NCBI GenBank assembly: GCA_947472795.1
Contig: CANJBL010000024.1
Coordinates: 1 to 34,060, forward strand
DNA from: Fidelibacterota bacterium
GTDB lineage: Bacteria; Pseudomonadota; Alphaproteobacteria; Rhodospirillales; Rhodospirillaceae
Length of the DNA: 34,060 nucleotides
Direction of reading: 5' to 3'
Shown here: positions 25,197 through 33,997 of the stretch, one piece after another
Layout of the letters: each line of letters begins with the position of its first letter
How positions within the stretch are numbered: position 1 is the first letter of the stretch
The notes under the pieces: generated by a model
The model's input: the letters and a program-made list of their open reading frames with translations, nothing else
Told to the model about the DNA's origin: nothing
The model's database searches: none
Program-made: the position numbers and the translations under genes

Positions 25197-25978
25197 ACAT
25201 TCTCAAGAAAGCCTTCGCTGATGGCCGGCCGGCTTTGGGTCTGTGGCAGGCCTTAGCCACACCCTACACTGCCGAAATATGCGCACACGCAGGCTTCGAT
25301 TGGCTGATGTTTGATGGTGAGCACGCTCCGAACACATTACAGACGTTGCTGGGCCAATTACAGGCAGTGGCCCCTTTTTCTCTAGAGCCGGTAGCACGCC
25401 CACCTATCGGAGACCCCGTCCTCATCAAGCAATATCTCGATATTGGGTTCCGTTCTCTGTTGATCCCAATGGTGGACTCAGCAGACCAAGCTCAAAGACT
25501 CGTCGCGGCAACACGTTTTCCGCCTGCTGGAATTCGGGGCGTGGCCAGCGCAACTAGCCGCGCATCGGGGTTCGGTTCCCGGCCTGACTATCTCGCCCGC
25601 ACACATGAAGACATATGTCTCATTGTTCAAATTGAAAGTCGCGCCGCTCTTGAAAATATCGAGGCAATCGCAGCCGTTCCGGGCGTCGACGCTCTGTTTA
25701 TTGGCCCCGCCGATTTAGCAGGTTCGCTGGGATATCTAGGCCGCTCTGGGGATCCTGTAGTGCAAGATGCGATCGCCAAAGCCCTCGGACGCATTAGAGC
25801 TGCCAACAAGCCTGCGGGAATTTTCGCAGTGGACGTTGCTGATGCGCGCGCGCGCATCGATGCCGGCGCCGCTTTTGTATCAATCGGCACGGATATCGGC
25901 CTGCTATCAAATGGTGCAAGAGCGCTATTGAATGCCTGTCGCTCACCGCAAGGCTCATCAAGTTCACTCGCGCAATAG
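25193..25978 (+). CDS. hpaI: 4-hydroxy-2-oxoheptane-1,7-dioate aldolase
   Basis: This 261-residue class II aldolase cleaves 4-hydroxy-2-oxoheptanedioate to pyruvate and succinic semialdehyde, the last step of the pathway. Active-site residues line up with E. coli HpaI at an offset of one: H44 (DGEHAPN), R69, and metal ligands E148 (VQIESR) and D174 ([10 protein letters not shown]). ATG 25193 overlaps the hpaH stop (ATGA); an earlier ATG at 25172 is less likely. No succinic semialdehyde dehydrogenase is in the window other than hpaE. Confidence 0.95.
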   Translation: MNILKKAFADGRPALGLWQALATPYTAEICAHAGFDWLMFDGEHAPNTLQTLLGQLQAVAPFSLEPVARPPIGDPVLIKQYLDIGFRSLLIPMVDSADQAQRLVAATRFPPAGIRGVASATSRASGFGSRPDYLARTHEDICLIVQIESRAALENIEAIAAVPGVDALFIGPADLAGSLGYLGRSGDPVVQDAIAKALGRIRAANKPAGIFAVDVADARARIDAGAAFVSIGTDIGLLSNGARALLNACRSPQGSSSSLAQ

Positions 25979-25986
25979 GAACTACT

Positions 25987-26394
25987 ATGCCTCACGTCAT
26001 TGTCGAATATTCGGAAAACGTTGAGCCCGAGGCGGGCATTCCAGCGCTTCTTCGCCTGATTGCTGATCGATGCGCGAACACCGACAATGTTCTTCCGGTG
26101 GCGGGTATCCGCGTCCGCGCGGTTCGGCTGACAGAATATGTGATTGCCGACGGTAAACCGGAATACGGTCTCGTCAATGTCACGGTCAAGATGGGCGCAG
26201 GTCGACCGCAGGAATTCAAGAAAACTTTCTTTGGCAGCCTTTTTGAGGCCATCAAGTCTCACCTCAGTAACGCTTTCAAGGCGAGACCTGTGGCTTTGTC
26301 TATGTATGTTGAAGAAATCGACGAACAGGGCGCTTATCGTCACAACGGGGTTCGAGATGCAATGGGGCTCCCTCCAAAGCAATCGGCGACTTAA
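25987..26394 (+). CDS. hpaF: 5-carboxymethyl-2-hydroxymuconate delta-isomerase
   Basis: This 135-residue tautomerase-superfamily isomerase shifts the double bond of 5-carboxymethyl-2-hydroxymuconate. The catalytic proline follows the initiator methionine (MPHVIVEYSENVE). The C-terminal VALSMYVEEIDEQGAYRHN is typical of CHMI enzymes. It starts 8 bp after hpaI and is the last gene of the tightly packed operon. A 152-bp gap follows. Confidence 0.93.
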   Translation: MPHVIVEYSENVEPEAGIPALLRLIADRCANTDNVLPVAGIRVRAVRLTEYVIADGKPEYGLVNVTVKMGAGRPQEFKKTFFGSLFEAIKSHLSNAFKARPVALSMYVEEIDEQGAYRHNGVRDAMGLPPKQSAT

Positions 26395-26546
26395 CGAGCG
26401 TCCCTTGCTTGCATGATATCTGGATATTTTGTGGCCATTTAAGAACGTAAATGGGTTGCGATCTCTCTCTTGGGCGTGCTCCAAAATCGGACGCAGCGTC
26501 TGAATAATAGGGGCAATCGTTCTTTAATTCTTAGAGTTGAGACGTC

Positions 26547-28190
26547 ATGAAGCGTGTACTTACAACTGATGTTGTAATCATTGGGGCCGGACCAGTCGGA
26601 ATGACGATGGCAATCGATCTCGCCCAGCGCGGCATCGATGTTTGTGTATTGGAACGTAGGGCAGCAGGAGAAGCGCCGAGCATTAAGTGCAATCATATTT
26701 CGGCTCGCTCCATGGAGATATTCCGGCGACTTGGTGTTGTGCAAAAAATTCGCGACGTAGGTTTGCCACATGACTATCCTAACGATGTGGCGTACCGCAC
26801 GACCATGGTCGGTCCCGACCTGGCGCGCATCCTAATTCCGTGCCGAAGGGATCGCTATCAATCCAAAAACGGGCCTGATACTTGGTGGCCAACTCCAGAG
26901 CCTCCTCACCGGGTTAATCAGACCTTTTTCGAGCCAGTCTTATTCGCAGCCGCAATAGCCACCAGAGGCGTTTCCATTGTAAATCGTGTTGAGTATGATG
27001 AATTCGTTGAAGCGGAAAATGCCGTCAAAGTGAGGGCGCACTATCTGGATAACTCCGACCAGCTCGAGATAATCTGCAAGTATTTAGTTGGTTGCGATGG
27101 TGGACGGTCCAAAGTCCGCGAGCAAATTGGCGCGAAACTATCCGGTGATCCGGTCGTGCAACGTGTCCAGTCAACCTATATCCGCGCGCCTGAGTTAATC
27201 AACATGCTAACCACAGAGCGTGCTTGGGCGAACTTCGCCATGAATCCGCGTCGTTCCGGGAACGTATATGCGATCGACGGAAGGGCAACATGGCTCGTTC
27301 ACAACTACCTGCGAGAATCAGAACCCACATTTGACTCTGTCGATCGCGACTACTGTATTCGCGCAATCTTGGGTGTGGGAAAGGGGTTCAAATATGAAGT
27401 GTTGTCTAATGAAGATTGGTATGGGCGTCGTCTCGTAGCTGACAAGTTTCGTCAAGGGCGAGTTTTCATTTGCGGTGACGCCGCTCATCTTTGGGTCCCC
27501 TATGCCGGGTACGGAATGAACGCAGGCTTGGCGGACGGCGCCAACCTGGCGTGGATGTTGGCCGCGACAATTAATGGGTGGGGCGGTGAGAATCTCTTAA
27601 GTGCACACGAGCGCGAGCGTCAGCCTATTACTCAGCAGGTGTCATACTATGCAATGAACCATGCGATTGAGATGGCCAAGCAGCGTGGAGGGATACCCGA
27701 CGAAATCGAAGACCAAACCGAAGTCGGCGAGCAGACACGGCGAAGGATCGGCCAAGCAATATATGATCTGAATGTGCAGCAGTACTGCTGTGCAGGTCTT
27801 AACTTTGGGTACTTCTATGATAACAGTCCGATCATTGTATACGACGGCGAGAAGGCACCCGCTTATTCCATGGGGTCATTCACCCCTTCGACAGTTCCGG
27901 GATGTAGGACGCCTCACATATGGCTAGATAACGGATCATCGCTTTACGATGTAGTGGGCAGCGATTATGCGCTTTTGCGCTTTGACCCTTTAGTGGACGT
28001 AGCGCCCATAAAGACTGCAGCAGCAGCCAAACAAGTTCCTCTCCGTATTATCGATCTACCTGCCCACCAAAAGAAGGCGCCCTTCGAGCACACCCTTATT
28101 TTGTCGCGTCCCGATCAGCACATCGCCTGGCGAGGCAATAACCTACCCGACAATGTAACGAGACTAGTCGACACCGTGCGCGGCGCATGA
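26547..28190 (+). CDS. FAD-dependent aromatic ring hydroxylase (PheA/TfdB/MhpA-like)
   Basis: This 547-residue class A flavoprotein monooxygenase hydroxylates a phenolic ring using NAD(P)H and O2. The dinucleotide motif GAGPVG is at residues 13-18, the DG motif CDGGRSKVR near 183-191, and the GD motif CGDAAHLWVPYAGYGMNAG at 309-326. Its C-terminal thioredoxin-like region runs from about residue 440. It lies 152 bp after hpaF on the same strand without a recognisable terminator between, so it may be read through or have its own promoter. It could supply the catechol in place of the missing hpaBC or act on a related phenol. The substrate is not deducible. Confidence 0.93.
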   Translation: MKRVLTTDVVIIGAGPVGMTMAIDLAQRGIDVCVLERRAAGEAPSIKCNHISARSMEIFRRLGVVQKIRDVGLPHDYPNDVAYRTTMVGPDLARILIPCRRDRYQSKNGPDTWWPTPEPPHRVNQTFFEPVLFAAAIATRGVSIVNRVEYDEFVEAENAVKVRAHYLDNSDQLEIICKYLVGCDGGRSKVREQIGAKLSGDPVVQRVQSTYIRAPELINMLTTERAWANFAMNPRRSGNVYAIDGRATWLVHNYLRESEPTFDSVDRDYCIRAILGVGKGFKYEVLSNEDWYGRRLVADKFRQGRVFICGDAAHLWVPYAGYGMNAGLADGANLAWMLAATINGWGGENLLSAHERERQPITQQVSYYAMNHAIEMAKQRGGIPDEIEDQTEVGEQTRRRIGQAIYDLNVQQYCCAGLNFGYFYDNSPIIVYDGEKAPAYSMGSFTPSTVPGCRTPHIWLDNGSSLYDVVGSDYALLRFDPLVDVAPIKTAAAAKQVPLRIIDLPAHQKKAPFEHTLILSRPDQHIAWRGNNLPDNVTRLVDTVRGA

Positions 28191-28242
28191 ACGCGTCGAA
28201 TTTTTCTAAAGCCGACCGGCAGCTTGGTTACTTCATAGCAGC

Positions 28243-29634
28243 TCACGACTGTTTGCCCGTTCCCGCCTTCGCCACGGACCGAGCGACGGGCACGAATAGC
28301 ACCGCAGATAGCGCCGTCAATGCCGCAGCGTAGTAGATTCCAGCATTGAAGCTGCCTGTTATGTCGCGCAGGACACCGACCACCGAGGGGCTGGTGACCG
28401 ATCCCAGAATTCCAATCGCAGATAAAATGGCGAGACCAATGGGACGCGCCTTTGGCGTCAATATGGCGGCAGGAATAGACCAGAGAATGGGCATTGAGCC
28501 GAAGCCAAACGCCGTGGCCAGAACCAAACCGGAGACACGGCCTGAGATTGACATGGAGGAAGCAACCAAAAGCCAACCAAGCACTGCGATAATCGCTGAT
28601 ATGCCGTAATGCCACGCACGTTCAGATTTTCGGTCCGACGACGCTGCCAGGAGCGGCATAGCAATCGCTGCAAGCACTCCCGGAATCGCGGATAGAAGTC
28701 CAATCTTTAAAAATTCAGCATTTTTGCCCACCACTTCTTGAATAATAAGTGGTGACCATGTGGCGAGGGCATTGAGCCCGGTGATCAATGCAAAATTTGC
28801 GACACCAATCATAATAAATGGCAACGTCGCGAATTCGGCGAAACCCACTTTTCCTGGAATGCCCGAAGGCTCTGCCTCCAAAGCTACAATCACGCTATCC
28901 TTTTCGACCTGCGTTAGCCACTTTGCGGACCTTGGTCCGTCAGGAAGGTAGGACAATGCAAAGAGTCCGAGGATGACGGCTGGAACTCCCTCAAGAATGA
29001 ACATCCATTGCCATCCACTCAGACCCAGCGTCTGATCGGTGTGTGACATGATCAAACCAGAAAGGAGGGACCCAAACCCGATCGCGATAGGTTGGGCGAT
29101 CATGAACAGCGACGTCGCGCGAGCGCGCCTTTTTGTCGGAACCCAATAGGTAACGTAGAGCAAGACACCGGGCAAGAAACCCGCCTCCGCAACCCCAACG
29201 ATGAAGCGGACAATGTAGACGCCCATCGGGCTGCTGACTGCGGCCGTCGCAGCAGACGCGATACCCCAAGTAATCATGATCCGAGAGATCCAGCGCCGCG
29301 CGCCGAATTTAACCAGCAGTATGTTACTTGGCACTTCGAACGCGAAGTACCCTGTGTACATAATGGTGCCCGCCAATCCGAAAGTCGCTGCGGTCAGCCC
29401 TAGTTCCTTGTTCATCGAAATGGCGGCGAAGGCAAAGTTAATGCGATCTAGGAAAGCCATCACGTACAAAAGGAATAAAAAGCTTATAAGCCGGCGAAAT
29501 ATTTTCCTTTGTGCAGAATCAAGATTTTCGAGGTGAACGCTACCGATATCAGCTGGCGCGGACGCCACTCCAGCTATGCTTACTGTTGTTTCGCTCACTT
29601 CCGGATTTCCCCCGAATTCGAGATTGAGCCCCAT
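28243..29634 (-). CDS. ACS-family MFS transporter (anion:cation symporter)
   Basis: This transporter of about 463 residues and 12 membrane segments imports an organic anion with protons. The first helix FLFLLYVMAFLDRINFAFAAIS and the phrase FEVPSNILLVKFGARRW are typical of the ACS family (phthalate, tartrate, hydroxyphenylacetate HpaX-type carriers). The start is uncertain: ATG 29634 is used here, but GTG 29598 with GGGGGA upstream is plausible and the frame is open to 29694. Its N-terminal coding region overlaps the 3' part of the SDR gene. HpaX belongs to the same family, so it may carry a hydroxyphenylacetate. Confidence 0.9.
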   Translation of the reverse strand: MGLNLEFGGNPEVSETTVSIAGVASAPADIGSVHLENLDSAQRKIFRRLISFLFLLYVMAFLDRINFAFAAISMNKELGLTAATFGLAGTIMYTGYFAFEVPSNILLVKFGARRWISRIMITWGIASAATAAVSSPMGVYIVRFIVGVAEAGFLPGVLLYVTYWVPTKRRARATSLFMIAQPIAIGFGSLLSGLIMSHTDQTLGLSGWQWMFILEGVPAVILGLFALSYLPDGPRSAKWLTQVEKDSVIVALEAEPSGIPGKVGFAEFATLPFIMIGVANFALITGLNALATWSPLIIQEVVGKNAEFLKIGLLSAIPGVLAAIAMPLLAASSDRKSERAWHYGISAIIAVLGWLLVASSMSISGRVSGLVLATAFGFGSMPILWSIPAAILTPKARPIGLAILSAIGILGSVTSPSVVGVLRDITGSFNAGIYYAAALTALSAVLFVPVARSVAKAGTGKQS

Positions 29635-30193
29635 CAGCCAACGCAACAGTATACAGAACTCCTCGTGCAAACACAGCTGCGCGCTGATAAGCATGGAGAG
29701 AATCTGTCAGTTGGCCAGGCTGCAGAAAGTACAAGTCAAGCAACTCATCGGCAGGCGTAGTAGCCAATGCCTTGTTCTGTTCTGCGCTGAGTGGAGGCAG
29801 CCGATGTCCCGATTGCGATGAGATCACAACACCCGAACCACCCGGAGCGATCACAGTGCCAAACTCCTCGAGGACCAATGCAGTTCCATATAAATCCACC
29901 TCGAGAATTACTTCGGGCGGCGCTTGGCTGGGAGATACCCCCGCAGCATGGATGAGGCCTTTTATTTCTCCTAGGTTGGTGGCCGCTTTAACAAGCTCTT
30001 GCACGGAAGAGCGCGAAGCCACATCCACAGCCGCGATACTAACGTCGTATCCCGCGTTTGCCAGCACGTCGGCAGCAGCCGCTGCATTCTCCTCACGCAA
30101 ATCCGAAAGGAGAACATGACCGCCAACTCCCACGCGCCGTGCGACGGCTTGCCCTATTTGCCCAGACCCAATGAGCACAATCACGGTTTTCAT
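29549..30193 (-). pseudogene. Truncated short-chain dehydrogenase/reductase
   Basis: The first about 170 residues read as a good SDR: IGSGQIGQAVARR nucleotide motif, DLREENA after strand 2, HAAGVSPSQAPPEV and the catalytic serine region VISSQSGHRLPPLSAEQN. The Y-x3-K signature breaks down: HAYQ at residues 167-170 is followed by RAA, with no lysine four residues after Y169. The family's PGII/GSDFLMDGG C-terminus, about 60-100 residues, is missing. The 214-residue product instead ends in unrelated sequence that lies over the start of the ACS transporter. It is therefore probably inactive. The promoter side looks intact, with a Shine-Dalgarno-like GGAGG 13-17 nt upstream of the ATG. Confidence 0.7.
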
Positions 30194-30310
30194 GGTTTGC
30201 CTTGTTTGGAGGAGGAGAGATTCCGTCTCGGAGCGGTTCTCAAAGATTGAGACTTCATTTCAATTAAGGCAATACGCCAACTTTTCCGATTAAATCAAAG
30301 CTGTAGATTG

Positions 30311-30347
30311 GGAAAAAGAAAGCCGATCACCAGTGGCGATCGGCTTT
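30311..30347 (-). terminator. Rho-independent terminator of the TonB receptor gene
   Basis: A perfect 10-bp stem (30319-30328 with 30338-30347, AAAGCCGATC/GATCGGCTTT) with a 9-nt loop is followed on the minus strand by TCTTTTTCCC. It lies about 100 bp past the receptor stop. Confidence 0.85.
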
Positions 30348-30401
30348 GAGTATATCGCCGAGCAGAATCGACAAGCGATTCTCAGCGATAGGAGAGTGGT
30401 C

Positions 30402-30429
30402 TAGCGCGTGCAGATCTCTGCACGCGCTA
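30402..30429. repeat. Perfect 13-bp inverted repeat just after the TonB receptor stop
   Basis: TAGCGCGTGCAGA (30402-30414) pairs perfectly with 30417-30429 around a 2-nt spacer, 18 bp beyond the stop at 30448. There is no T-run on either strand, so it is not itself a standard terminator. It may protect the 3' end of the mRNA or serve as a DNA-binding site. Confidence 0.7.
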
Positions 30430-30447
30430 AATCAACTCAAGTGCTCT

Positions 30448-33300
30448 TTAGAAGCGGAAGCGAACACCTGCTCTGAACTGCCGTCCCATCATGTCGTACA
30501 GAGACGCACTCGTCTGCGCGCCATAGGTGACTGAGTTCGTGGGGAACGGCTGCGGGTCGCGATCGAACAGGTTATCCACATTAAAGAAGGCTTCCGCGTT
30601 GTTCTGCCCATCGCGATAGAAGCGGTAGGCCAGCGAGATGCTGTTTAGGAAATAAGAGCCTACGTGGTTCTTGTCGACGGTCGTCAAACCAGGAATGACC
30701 GGGCAAGCGGACGTGCACTGATAGAAGTCAGCCGACATGTTCACAGGCCCAACGAAACGTGTCGTCCACGTCGCGCGGAACGCATCGAGCGAATACGTTC
30801 CATTAAACGCGGCAGTCCACTTCGGCGCAGGCACACCAAGCAAACCACCACCTGCCGACCCCGCCTGTTGACTGATCGTGGTGCCGTTATTGGTATAAAG
30901 GCTAATCACATGGGTGGCGACTAAGCGCAAACGGACGTCGCCATTCAAGGGCGACCAAATGTCGCTAAGCGGCTTGGCATAGCTAGCCTCGAAATCTATC
31001 CCCTTGGCCAATTGCGCGTTTTGATTGCGCGGCAGCAGGAAGATGGTGTCGAGCTCGCCGTTTGGTAAGCGCGTAATATTAGAGCAGAAGGATTGGTTGC
31101 CGGCAAAGCACTGAGCCAAGGTGTAGGCCTCTGTCACTGCCGCGACCGCCCCCTTGATTTTGATGCGATAGAAGTCGACTGACGTACTAAAGCCAGACAA
31201 CCAGCTCGGCTGATAGACGACGCCGACACCGGTCGTGTCGGCATTTTCAGGATTCAGGCCCGGGTTACCGGACTGCGTATAGTAGTAACCATAGGTGCCG
31301 TTAGCCTTGAACGGGTCGGCGATAGAGCCATGCTTGGTCTGCGGGCGGGCGAAGAGATCCACGAGGTTGGGCGCGCGAATGTCACGCGATTGCGTGATGC
31401 GAAAACGAACGTCGTCCATCGGTTGGTATGTTGCGCCAAGTTTCCAGGTAGTGACGTAACCGGAAACACTATAGTTGGTGAAGCGGACCGCCGCGTTTAC
31501 ATCCAGCGATTTTGCCCAGCTCGTACCCTTTGCCAATGGCACAACGGTTTCCAGGGCTCCTTCAACCACGCTCTGGTGCGCATTGAACCCGACAGTATTG
31601 GTGGAGAACCAACCGCGAATATCGGAGATGGGATCATTGATTGAGCGAACACTGTCCCTGCGCCACTCTGCACTGACGGCCAACGAAATCGGCCCCGCCC
31701 AGCTGGAGAATGGTTCCCCGGTTGTGCTTCCGCCAACAACCTGCTGACCCATGCGCTGCGTTAAGTGCGGGGAGCCCATAACATAGTTGAGCGCAGCCTC
31801 CGAAGCTACGTCTGTGCCGAACACGTTAAACGCGACGCAGCCAGGGTTCGTCGCGGCATTGCGGCAAACGATTTGACCGTTCGGACCGCGAACAGCGTCC
31901 ATGGCTGCGGCGAAGTTGGCGCTATTAATTTGCGGCGGGTCATTGATGGAGGCTTTGGCAAATCCTGTCTCTCCATAGACGTCCCATGACCACTTCGTAT
32001 CAAAAGCGTTGAACTTTCCTTTGGCACCGATGACATACTCATTGTTTAGGCGAGAAAATACAGGCCCGAAAGGAATGACGGAACGGATCGTCGTACCGAA
32101 GGGGAGCGAAGTAAGTCCCAATGCCGCCGCACGAGCAGCGACCGATGCAGGCAGGAAGGGATTCGACGCGCTCACTGCCAAAGTCCCGAAATAGTAATCG
32201 TAGCAGCAGTAGCTTCTCGTCTTGGCAAGGCCGTTGTTGAATTCAACAAACACCTGAACGTCGTCGCTTATATCGTAGCTCGCGTGCGCAAAGAGGTGAC
32301 TTGCGTTAATCCCGCTATTTAAGGACCCCGCGCCATTCATCGTCGATGACTTCCAGTCACCGCCGATATTGTATGTGCCCGAGACAAAGCTGCCGTAGTT
32401 GTAGTTGAACGGCTGACCGCCTGGCCCGAAGGCGATACCCTTCAAAGGACCGCCGGAGATAATGCCGCCCGGATAGCCAGAGGCGAGACCGACACTGGAT
32501 GCGATGATCTGCTGCGGCTGCCCGTTGCCCGCGACGTACGCAGGATTCACCATGCGTACCAAGCCTGTCATATTCCAATCGCGCTGTGTGCCCGGCACCA
32601 GATCTTCGTGCGCGAAATCACCTTCCAGAATCACGTGGCCACGGTCCCCGGCGAAAGTCGTGCCGGCTGCGAGCTGGAGCTTGTATTGGCGATCGTCGCC
32701 GTGACCCGAGACGCCACCCTGGATCGATCCTTTTACGCCGGTAAAGTTTGTATCGAGAACGAAGTTGACCACGCCAGCCAACGCATCAGATCCATAAACT
32801 GCGGAGGCGCCACCGGTGACCACATCAACGCGGCTAATGAGCGCGTCAGGGAATAAGTTAATGTCGACAGAGCCATCGACGAATTCGGGGACATAGCGAC
32901 GCCCGTCGAAGAGCACGAGAGTTCTGTTAATCCCCAAACCACGGAGGTTGAGGTTGTTACCACCCGCTTTCCCGGACGTGCTGGCGGTGGAATTGTTGGT
33001 GGTCGTGCTGCCCTGGAACGTCGGCATCTGGTTCAACACGTCGGCTATATTGGTTTTGGCGGCATCCTGAAGCTGTTCCACACCGACGACGGTGACCGGT
33101 GTTGGGGCTTCATATCCGTCGCGGACGATACGTGATCCGGTAATGACAATCTCTTCCACAGGCTCCTGAGCTGTTTGTGCTTCCGCCGCGCGCGCTGGTG
33201 CGGGCATGCAGGCAAGCAACGCAAATGCGCTCACTGCGGTACCCGCAATGAATTTGCGTGCGCGAAGCGGGTTGTGGATGGCTTTTGTCACATCGATCAT
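30448..33300 (-). CDS. TonB-dependent outer-membrane receptor
   Basis: This 950-residue receptor has a signal peptide of about 38 residues (APARA-AEAQ), a TonB-box-like VEEIVITGSRIV near residue 50, a plug domain (TPVTVVGVEQLQDA … GGNNLNLRGLG … VDVVTGGASAVYGSDALAGVVNFV) and a long beta-barrel ending in the usual aromatic residue (RAGVRFRF). The plug style is common among sphingomonads, Caulobacter relatives and Steroidobacter-like bacteria, where such receptors take up plant-derived or aromatic compounds. It has its own terminator and is not clearly co-transcribed with neighbours. GGGAG precedes the ATG. It is the only outer-membrane uptake gene in the window, so it probably imports the conjugated substrate. 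Confidence 0.95.
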   Translation of the reverse strand: MIDVTKAIHNPLRARKFIAGTAVSAFALLACMPAPARAAEAQTAQEPVEEIVITGSRIVRDGYEAPTPVTVVGVEQLQDAAKTNIADVLNQMPTFQGSTTTNNSTASTSGKAGGNNLNLRGLGINRTLVLFDGRRYVPEFVDGSVDINLFPDALISRVDVVTGGASAVYGSDALAGVVNFVLDTNFTGVKGSIQGGVSGHGDDRQYKLQLAAGTTFAGDRGHVILEGDFAHEDLVPGTQRDWNMTGLVRMVNPAYVAGNGQPQQIIASSVGLASGYPGGIISGGPLKGIAFGPGGQPFNYNYGSFVSGTYNIGGDWKSSTMNGAGSLNSGINASHLFAHASYDISDDVQVFVEFNNGLAKTRSYCCYDYYFGTLAVSASNPFLPASVAARAAALGLTSLPFGTTIRSVIPFGPVFSRLNNEYVIGAKGKFNAFDTKWSWDVYGETGFAKASINDPPQINSANFAAAMDAVRGPNGQIVCRNAATNPGCVAFNVFGTDVASEAALNYVMGSPHLTQRMGQQVVGGSTTGEPFSSWAGPISLAVSAEWRRDSVRSINDPISDIRGWFSTNTVGFNAHQSVVEGALETVVPLAKGTSWAKSLDVNAAVRFTNYSVSGYVTTWKLGATYQPMDDVRFRITQSRDIRAPNLVDLFARPQTKHGSIADPFKANGTYGYYYTQSGNPGLNPENADTTGVGVVYQPSWLSGFSTSVDFYRIKIKGAVAAVTEAYTLAQCFAGNQSFCSNITRLPNGELDTIFLLPRNQNAQLAKGIDFEASYAKPLSDIWSPLNGDVRLRLVATHVISLYTNNGTTISQQAGSAGGGLLGVPAPKWTAAFNGTYSLDAFRATWTTRFVGPVNMSADFYQCTSACPVIPGLTTVDKNHVGSYFLNSISLAYRFYRDGQNNAEAFFNVDNLFDRDPQPFPTNSVTYGAQTSASLYDMMGRQFRAGVRFRF

Positions 33301-33412
33301 GGATTTCTCCCAAAAAAAAGAGGCGTTATAGTGAATTGAGTGATGAATCTAGAAATAGGGGGCTGCGTGCGGTCTCTTTACTTGCTTAGTGAGATCCACG
33401 CAGGCGAACCGG

Positions 33413-33583
33413 TCACGATGGGTAGATCGCTAGCGGTTCAAGAACCCGCGACTGAGGGAGATAGTCCGAGTTCAGTTTCGTGATTCGATTGCGCTGGCTG
33501 TAGCCATAACCAACGCTGAATATACGGGCAAAAAATCCCCGCACCGTGACCGCACGGTTTGTGAGAATTTCAAATAGAGACAT
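33413..33583 (-). CDS. Small ORF (56 residues) with a strong Shine-Dalgarno
   Basis: The minus-strand ORF starts MSLFEILTNRAVTVRGFF and ends VLEPLAIYPS. GGGGAGGAAACG immediately precedes the ATG, one of the best ribosome-binding sites in the window. The product is basic, with no signal peptide or clear membrane segment and a Tyr/Arg-rich middle (SVGYGYSQRNRITK). It lies 112 bp upstream of the TonB receptor on the same strand, so it could be a leader or a small partner. I do not recognise a family with confidence. Confidence 0.5.
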   Translation of the reverse strand: MSLFEILTNRAVTVRGFFARIFSVGYGYSQRNRITKLNSDYLPQSRVLEPLAIYPS

Positions 33584-33912
33584 CGTTTCCTCCCCAAGAT
33601 CGCAGTCACGGCGAAGCCCCTACCGTCGAGGTGGGTTGAATTGGCTCTCTGTCTCGGGAATGTTTGGAGCGACAACTTTTGCTGTTTAGACGCAAGCCTG
33701 CTTCGGTTTGAAGCCGCCATAGTCAAATCATGATCGGTTTCGGGTCGCAGCGGATTTGCTCCGCACGCGCTTAACCAAACTTGCAATTAACAACAACCGG
33801 TTGTGCCACCTCCCCTTTTCCACCCAGAAATCTCGCCAACGAAGCAGCCCGTCGTCGTGACAGCTGCTCTACCATAGAGCAGAGGCACGGCAAGCGAAAC
33901 CCCCGCCCAGAT
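33584..33912. other. Intergenic region next to the right IS
   Basis: These 329 bp lie between the small ORF and the IS left end. The promoter for the small ORF and receptor should be here, but I cannot define one. A partial operator-like ATCATGAT at 33727-33734 is too short to call. Overlapping ORFs lack coding character. Confidence 0.6.
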
Positions 33913-33938
33913 TGTACGGCGTCAGCGCCTATGGGACC
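33913..33938 (+). repeat. IS left inverted repeat (IRL)
   Basis: The segment starts TGTACGGCGTCAGCGCC and matches the reverse complement of 122-147 at about 19 of 26 positions. It starts 85 bp before the OrfA start codon, the expected layout of an IS3-family left end. Confidence 0.75.
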
Positions 33939-33997
33939 GAATTGGGGTGGTGAGTTAAGGAGGGTTTTGGTCTCATCGCAGTGACGGAGGAACGAAG

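Noticed and set aside
26416-26427. CATGATAT-like partial operator before the FAD monooxygenase gene
   Set aside because: It matches about 8 of 12 positions and is not palindromic, so there is no real support.
33727-33734. Possible fourth HpaR site (ATCATGAT) upstream of the TonB receptor
   Set aside because: Only the 8-bp core matches. The same core also occurs inside coding regions (near 523 and 29273), so it is not distinctive.
33472-33786. 104-residue minus-strand ORF near the right IS
   Set aside because: It overlaps the small ORF in another frame, has no good ribosome-binding site and its composition does not look like a protein.
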